From positions 38,986,010 to 39,050,009 of the forward strand of contig OX352763.1 of the NCBI GenBank assembly GCA_947095585.1: a stretch of 64,000 nucleotides of DNA, given 5' to 3'. The DNA is from Nephrocerus scutellatus. Its lineage: Eukaryota > Arthropoda > Insecta > Diptera > Pipunculidae. The position numbers and the translations under genes were made by a program. This document shows, piece by piece, positions 58,216-64,000 of the stretch (position 1 is its first letter; every line of letters begins with the position of its first letter). Under the pieces are notes generated by a model. The model searched no databases and was not told where the DNA came from. It saw nothing but the letters and a program-made list of their open reading frames with translations.

Positions 58216-58767
58216 ATGTATAAACCAAAAACCACTATAGGGCATTTTTAGCCTCTATCTGTATAGTGTGTTCTTATCTTGTGAGAAACCTAACCGATGT
58301 ATCGGGGTTACACAACCCTTATCATTTGCCACTTAATAGAACATAAAGACTATTATGTAGTGCAGCGCCTGTGGTGTTTACTTTACGAGGACACAGCACT
58401 CTGTACGTAAGTACAATGCAGCTGCGTTGCACATGGTGCGTAAGAGAAGAAATGATTTTGAGGATCAATACTATTGGCCAATAATTGTACGAAGAAGTAC
58501 TATCGATCCAATTGGTCAATCATACCAATGGTACTTTGTTTTAACCCAGAAGTTTGGGTATAACAGAAGCTGCTGAGTAAGAAGAAACCGAAGAACACGA
58601 ACTATAAACTAAGACTCTAGACAAGTTGCAGCCAAGCTGAAGACAGCGGGCTTGTCATAGAGATACAAAATTAAATAAAGAAAAATTTAAAAAAATAAAG
58701 GGTTATTTCATTTTTTTCCCGTCTAAGTTTTCTACTTCGCCTGAAAAGCGGAAAGCACGGAACTACG
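58216..58767. other. Non-coding sequence
   Basis: Nothing recognised. Includes tttagcctctatctgtatag near 58246 and an AT-rich stretch before copy A9. Confidence 0.35.
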
Positions 58768-58903
58768 ACGCAACAAAATGTTGTCTTCAGAGATACAAAA
58801 TTTTGCAAAGTTGGAATAAAATGGGAAAAAATTAATCACAAGATTCCGCCAGCCAGAAACATACAAACAAACATACGGACACGCGAAGTTTATAAAGAGA
58901 TTA
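58768..58903 (-). mobile_element. Family A modular element, copy A9 (truncated)
   Basis: One module (gttgtcttcagagataca), then ttaatcacaagattccgcca, a CAAACATAC tract and the terminus cgaagtttataaagagatt with changes from consensus. Confidence 0.7.
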
Positions 58904-59876
58904 TAAAACAAAACTAATATAATTGAATATTTCGCACCTCCTGTGACCAATAACTTTTGCAACGTTCAAACAATCACTGCATAATACATATAACTAAATT
59001 AGAGTATCGGTTTGTGTTAACGTTATTTTCAAATAGCGTGAAGAAGCTACCGTCACTGTCGTCACAGTCGTACCACCAGTCCTTGTCAGGTTAACTTAGT
59101 TACACCCTATATTTCTTACTTTAAAATATCCAAATATAGAAATACGCTCAGATGCATTCAGGCCATAAGAAAAATATTCCACTCTTTCCACCACTGGTGT
59201 CCACACTCGCTTTAGTGCGCACCAACAAAAAAACTTATGACGAATTTTCCATACTTTACCTAAAATTCAAGTCCGGTAGTAGCTGAGTGAAAATGTCTCG
59301 TCACCGTTCACATCGCTCAAAAGACGAAACAGGTGCCACTTTGCATTTTTCTGACGGGGCGTGAAATTGTTCCTTCGTGCAGCGTTTTTGTGCTGTCTTA
59401 TCAGCAGAGGAATGCCAAGGCAGAGATTCCGTTCTATCCACCAGCTCCAGTTTCAGAGTTCATGTCATCTTATGCATGTACTTTGCATAACTTTATAAAC
59501 TTAAAGAATGGAAAGAAATTGGATTTATACTGAAGCCCTACTAAATAAAAAAAATAAAAAAGGCTGTATATTACAAAAATGCTTGTCAGGCAAGTTACGG
59601 AGCGACAATCCATTCCAATTAATAATATTGTTGCAAAAAACCAAATTTAACCGCAATTATTTCTTAAATATTTTTAACCGTTGAGGTTCCCCACATAAAC
59701 ATGTAAGCAATATGCGACATCATTAGTCTTTATTATAATATCACAATAATCAAATTTCGTCATCGGAACATAGAATCTTTGTAATTTCGAAATATATTTG
59801 CTCCAAATTTCTGTCAAATGATTCGTAAAAAAATTGTAATCAAAGCCTTACATTACGAATTATGCCACTGACAAAA
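58904..59876. other. Non-coding sequence, possible short 5' exon
   Basis: ATG at 59294 with a good upstream context (gtgaaaatg) opens MSRHRSHRSKDETGATLH and stops after 23 codons. The bases acag/gtgcca inside it could be a splice donor, which would make it a 5' exon, but there is no supporting downstream exon. Otherwise AT-rich. Confidence 0.25.
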
Positions 59877-60925
59877 AACAACCCATAAAAATTAAAACTT
59901 TCTCTAATAGATACTAGAGATACATATGTGTGCAATGTTTGAATCGGGTTAATTTGGAAAAAATTAATATTAGAGCCCCTTCACTTCAAAATTTTTTCAA
60001 AAATTGTTGTCAACGGAGATACACATGTGTAAAAAAAATTGTATGGTAGCCCATGACCATGCAACCTGATCACTTCCAACTTTCAAGTCCAAGTAAGTCT
60101 TGTCATCGGAGTGTTTAAAATTTGATGAAAATCGGGTACATTTTTAAAAAATTTAATTGGGCACACCTCGGGCCTCAGGGCCCGTTCGCTCAAAATATTT
60201 TACAAAAAGTTCGGTATATCGGAGAAACACATATGTTGAAAATTAAATGTAAATCGGGGTAATTTTAAAAAAAAAATTATGTGGCCCTACCCCCGGGCCT
60301 CAGGCCCATTCACACCAAAAATTTTATAAAAAGTTTTGTCAATCGGAGATACACATATGCTTAAAATTTGAATAAAATCGGGCTAATTATTAAAAAAATT
60401 ATACGGGCAAAAATTTTCCAAAAAGTTTTGTTCATCGGAGATACACACGTGTGTAAAATTTGAAGAAAGTGGTGTTATTTTTTTTAAAAAAAATTGTATG
60501 GTGCTCCATGACACCGGGGTCTCCAAAATATTTACAAAAATTGTTGTTCATCGGAGATACACACATATGTAAAATTTGAAGAAAGTCGGGTTATTTTTGT
60601 TGAAAAAATTATGGGGCACCATAACCCTGGGGTGGGGTCTCCAAAATTTGTACAAAATGTGTTGTCCATCGGATATACACATGTGTATAAAATTTAAAAA
60701 AAATCTGGTTCATTTTTAAAAATTTTATACGGGCACCACTTGGCCCTGAGACCCGAGGGGCGCCAAATTTTAATAGAAAGTGTTGCCTCCGGAAATAGAC
60801 ATATGCGCATCGGGCTTTGGGAAGTGGGTTAAAAATTTATCGCAAAATTCCACGACAAACCGACCGACCGACCGACAGCCGGACGTGCCACGGGCAAGCG
60901 AAGTTAATATTGAGAATAAAAAAAA
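59877..60925 (-). mobile_element. Family A modular element, copy A10 (about nine modules, both ends)
   Basis: Left end (element 3' end): aaacaacccataaaaatta and ctttctctaatag. Modules lie near 59925, 60018, 60097, 60218, 60341, 60435, 60550, 60668 and 60786, each with a tcggagatacacatgtgt-type core, gaataaaatcgggttaattt and a GC-rich core (cctcgggcctcagggcccg type). Then come gggctttgggaagtgggtta, aaaatttatcgcaaaattcc, a CGACCGACCGAC tract (60861-60875) and the terminus gcgaagttaatattgagaat (60899-60918). This is the copy with most modules and both termini in reverse orientation. Confidence 0.8.
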
Positions 60926-62444
60926 AGAGTTGAGGCGAGTATACTCGCGCCTCGAGGTTAGTCCGTTGTGTGAAAATTATATATGAAAACGATATGGAAG
61001 GTTGTGTCGTGTGTGTGTGTCAAACATGAAACTCAACGATGCTGGTGAATTGAAACAATGTTCTTTGTCCAAAGGCTTGTGACAGCTCCGATTGGTGGTG
61101 ACATAGATAATGATACTCATCGATTTAAAAAAAATCCACCGTAGGCGCCCTGTTCTAGGCCATTAGACACACCTTTAAAAACTAATGTTTCTTCTTGCCG
61201 AAATAAACACTAAAGCGTCAGTGAAGCTTCCAACCGTAGTTTGTACCAATTAATCATTGTAAACAAGAATTACTACCAATTAATGAGATCGCCTAGTAAA
61301 CTAGGAGACCACTCTCCTAAAAGTTTCCACGAACAAAAGTTTTGTGAAAGTTTGAAGAAGAATTAATCGGACTTTTCAGAAAAATGTTATTTACGCTGAA
61401 GCTTTTAAAATCGATTTCCTTAAAGTTTGGGAAAACATGTACGACCACTGCAAATTGAACCGACAACTTGTTCGCTTCGCTGGTCCTCATTCAATTTACA
61501 CAGTAAACTAGTTTTAAAGTGATATGCAATTTACGAGTACAAGTTTAGTTCTCTACCGAAGCAGCAGTTATTCACCGAACTGTATCACCGGGATGAAATT
61601 TTCCCATTGCGAGCTTGTTTATGTTTCTGGAAAATCTAGGCCATTACCGCTTTGCCGACTTCACCCATCCAAATTGTAGGGCTAACATTATTCAACGCAA
61701 GAGGATAGCATCACATTTCGGATGCTTGAGCGACATTACTGCTCTCTGTCTACGTTTCAGTGCCGCTGAATGTTGTGCGAGTTTTTATGGCAGAAGAAAC
61801 TTTCTGATATTGAATCTTAGAGTTATTTGCAAGCAAGCACCTTTGCGTACGCTTCGTCCTGCGTAGTGTGTGTAGGTGGCTTCAATGATTATGATTAATG
61901 AAAACCTTTCATAAAGTTCGTTCTATTCCAACCTTCAACTGCATTTTTTATGATGACATTTAATGAGATTTATTGCGTATATACTTCTAGGCAGTACAAC
62001 TGTATCACATGTTAAGGACAAAGACAAAAATGTGTACTTTTAGATGTCCTTGGGTGCTTGGCATGGTTCTCTGTGACGTTGACAAATGGAAGCTCGTTAT
62101 GATGAATGTAAATGTAATGTAAGAGAATGTGCGTCAGAGTGGATTAAATAATTCCAGCTAATGCAAGAGGACACACATAAGAATATATGCCCAAGGAAGT
62201 ACTTTACTTAAGTACTTATAAATAACAAACTTTATATCCAATGTTCTTTCTTTGGAGATTTCCATTAGTTTTAATTTAAAAGTAAAAACCCTTAATTTAA
62301 GAAGGAGGTCTTCAGATCGATGATGGTCGCTTTATTTTTTTTTACAAAGTACAATAACTAAATTTAAATGAAAAATCAAAGATCGGGTGTGATCTTTCAA
62401 CGCACTTACCAGATCGTTTCGATTCTATTAAAAGGCAGGTAATT
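60926..62444. other. Non-coding sequence
   Basis: No shared repeat or recognisable gene. The 83-codon open stretch at 61615-61866 has seven cysteines but no recognisable family and is not called. Confidence 0.4.
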
Positions 62445-63728
62445 GAACGTACGCTCACTGTGTAAAGCTCGAGCTGCACAGCTAGCCAACTGACTATGAC
62501 TATGTATTTACAGATAACATAACAACAATCCTTGAGATAATGTGAAAGGGGAATGGTGTCTTACAAAAATGAGAATATGACATATATTGGAGCTGTCATG
62601 CAGCACATCATGTTAGCAAAATAATCAAACCCACTGTTATCGGCTTTAAAGCAATAATTTAAAGGCTATGCACTATTCGCGTTCGGGGCAAATTCAGGAA
62701 CCTAAGAACGTAATGTAACGTTGTTGCTCGGGTGGCGCTCGCCTGTCACCCAGGGTTCTTTCTCCTTCTACCCCTTCTTTGTTACAAAATAAATGCTGGT
62801 TGTGTTTGGTTTTTCTTTTATTTTATTTTCTTCTGTGTTTGTTTACTACTAATATAAAGGCTAGTCTACTTAATATAACTTAATATAATATGGTGATTAC
62901 AGGAAAATGTGGGGGTGGTCGGTAGTTGATAGTGCATAGAGCACGCGGGGCGCAGAGCGCAATGAAGTTGTGAGTACTGGTACACTATAATTGTGTGGTG
63001 TAGCTCACCGAACAGCGTGTAGAACAACACAACACCGTTGGTGATGTTGCATCAGGTTGCAAAACGAGTGAGTACCCTACTGGCCCAGATGTAGCTAACC
63101 GAATAGAGTGTAGAACAACACAACACTGTCGGTAGAGTTATATTCAAAGGGTGTAGGAACTTTACTCATGCTTGGTGTAGCTCAATGAATAGCGCGTAAA
63201 CGAACACACCGATATTATTGGGCTACACTAAATGTATGTATGAAAGAAAAGCAGAAAATGATTGTTTTCTTCTTATAAACTGGTCGTTCGTAATTAACTC
63301 TGGTGTGCCGAACCACATGCTCGCTTTATATGCCGTGGTGTATTGATTTGTTGGGAATTTTACTATGTTATAACCGTACTGCACTGCTTACATATTATTC
63401 AGCTGCAGTGTTCGGGTGTTCTAGATTATTGTACCAACGGGTTTTGTTTGTGTTTCATCATTTTTGACTATAGATATGGTGTGTAACGAAGGTAATGTAA
63501 GGTTGATTACATCACTTTCGTTATAGTAAGAAAATTTACAAACCTATATAGGATTCTCCAGACGATGACAAAGAGGAATTATTTTAGTCAGTCAAACGGG
63601 AACTCCATGCCTGTATGATATAAGAGTTATTCTGGTAGATATAAACGCCAAAATAGGTTACCAATATATGAAGCCAATTCTGAGGCAATATATTGGCGCC
63701 CATTATGCCAATGGACAACATGTCGAAG
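62445..63728 (+). mobile_element. RTE-like LINE copy 5, endonuclease part, split by an insertion
   Basis: Plus-strand endonuclease remnant matching 26800-27260: gaacgtacgctcactgt, an ITTIL-EIM-like stretch and TVIGFKAII to about 62707. After the insertion it resumes at about 63532 with gattctccagacgatgaca and DINAKIG near 63640-63660, and ends at about 63728, where a minus-strand copy of the family starts. Frames are broken and it is inactive. Confidence 0.8.
62703..63531 (-). mobile_element. About 820-bp insertion in RTE copy 5, LTR-like
   Basis: The RTE sequence is interrupted here. A 5-bp candidate duplication is taaga at 62703-62707 and 63527-63531, though other edges are possible. The minus strand ends in cgttaca like the 907-bp insertion at 42.6 kb, and has AATAAA-type signals (tttatt run near 62815-62825) before that end. 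Three diverged repeats of about 75-100 bp (gtgtagctcaccgaacagcg at 62999, atgtagctaaccgaatagag at about 63090, ggtgtagctcaatgaatagc at about 63175) lie in the middle. No coding domain. Confidence 0.55.
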
Positions 63729-64000
63729 AGATGTCGCTAGCTTACACTCGTCATCGAACCAGTCGTTCCGATCTCTACGACTACTGCTTAAGATGGAGTC
63801 AGCAGTACTAATGACAGTATTCTTAAGGCGTGTCCATTTCTCTTCTACGCCCGACATCTCAACCCCAGGATTTCCCAGCATTTAGAGCGAGTCTTATCAT
63901 TTGACCGTAGTTGTTTCTGGTCTCTTCATTGCAAAGGGCAGCCGTGTTGACTCGAATCTGATTCACGGATGCAGTATTTCGTGATGATGCAATCCGCGCT
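63729..64000 (-). mobile_element. RTE-like LINE copy 6, runs off the window
   Basis: On the minus strand it reads the end of the endonuclease region (IITKYCIRESDS-like, at the window edge), then EEKWTRLKNTVISTADSILS and RRDRNDWFDDEC at about 63790-63750. It is joined head to head with copy 5 at about 63728. The continuation lies beyond base 64000. Confidence 0.8.

Overview
This 64 kb window reads as non-coding, repeat-rich DNA from an insect, most likely a higher fly. A tephritid-type genome is my guess from how the transposon families look, not something the sequence proves. It is AT-rich and has no operons, ribosome binding sites or bacterial genes. No complete host gene is visible. Almost every protein-like stretch is a decayed transposable element with stops, frameshifts and internal deletions, so no complete autonomous element was found. 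The best host-gene hints are small exon-like stretches on the minus strand at 14.9-15.65 kb and 46.36-46.6 kb, and a 57-codon open stretch at 55.84 kb.

Layout. (1) An RTE-like LINE family with GAT-repeat tails has copies at 1.26-3.16, 4.57-6.92, 26.57-29.16, 47.18-47.87, 62.4-63.7 and 63.7-64.0 kb. One copy carries a 224-bp copy of the same family inserted in itself with a 10-bp target duplication. (2) Jockey-like LINE remnants lie at 5.29-6.42, 11.03-11.67, 23.87-25.13, 33.1-35.06 and 53.07-53.28 kb. (3) Related endonuclease-type LINEs (families B and C below) lie at 41.97-45.1, 53.28-54.25, 48.1-49.74 and 32.66-33.05 kb. Other LINE pieces are at 7.99-8.48, 18.24-18.65 and 54.29-54.75 kb. 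(4) DNA transposon remnants are a Tc1-like element (9.72-10.69 kb) and a mariner-superfamily transposase fragment (11.69-12.09 kb). (5) The end of a Ty3/gypsy-like element is at 21.49-22.34 kb. Two insertions of 0.8-0.9 kb, possibly solo LTRs, interrupt LINEs at 42.6-43.55 and 62.7-63.53 kb. (6) A tRNA-derived SINE family with clear A and B boxes has seven copies, two with clear target-site duplications.

The most distinctive content is a short modular element, here called family A, with about ten copies. It has a conserved start, a CTGG/CCAG simple-repeat tract, a variable number of roughly 80-125 bp modules with palindromic cores, and a conserved end with a subterminal inverted repeat of the start. 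It resembles the block plan of non-autonomous Helentron/DINE-1 elements, but I cannot assign it by sequence alone. Two further modular repeat families (D at 22.55-23.15 kb; E at 56.6-57.56 kb with single modules elsewhere), a heptamer satellite (39.3-39.8 kb) and an 81-bp tandem repeat (42.87-43.09 kb) complete the repeat landscape.

The elements interact mainly by nesting: SINE into Jockey, SINE into family A, RTE into RTE, Jockey into RTE, and LTR-like insertions into LINEs. This gives a relative time order of insertion. Family names A-F and LINE letters are labels used only in this report.
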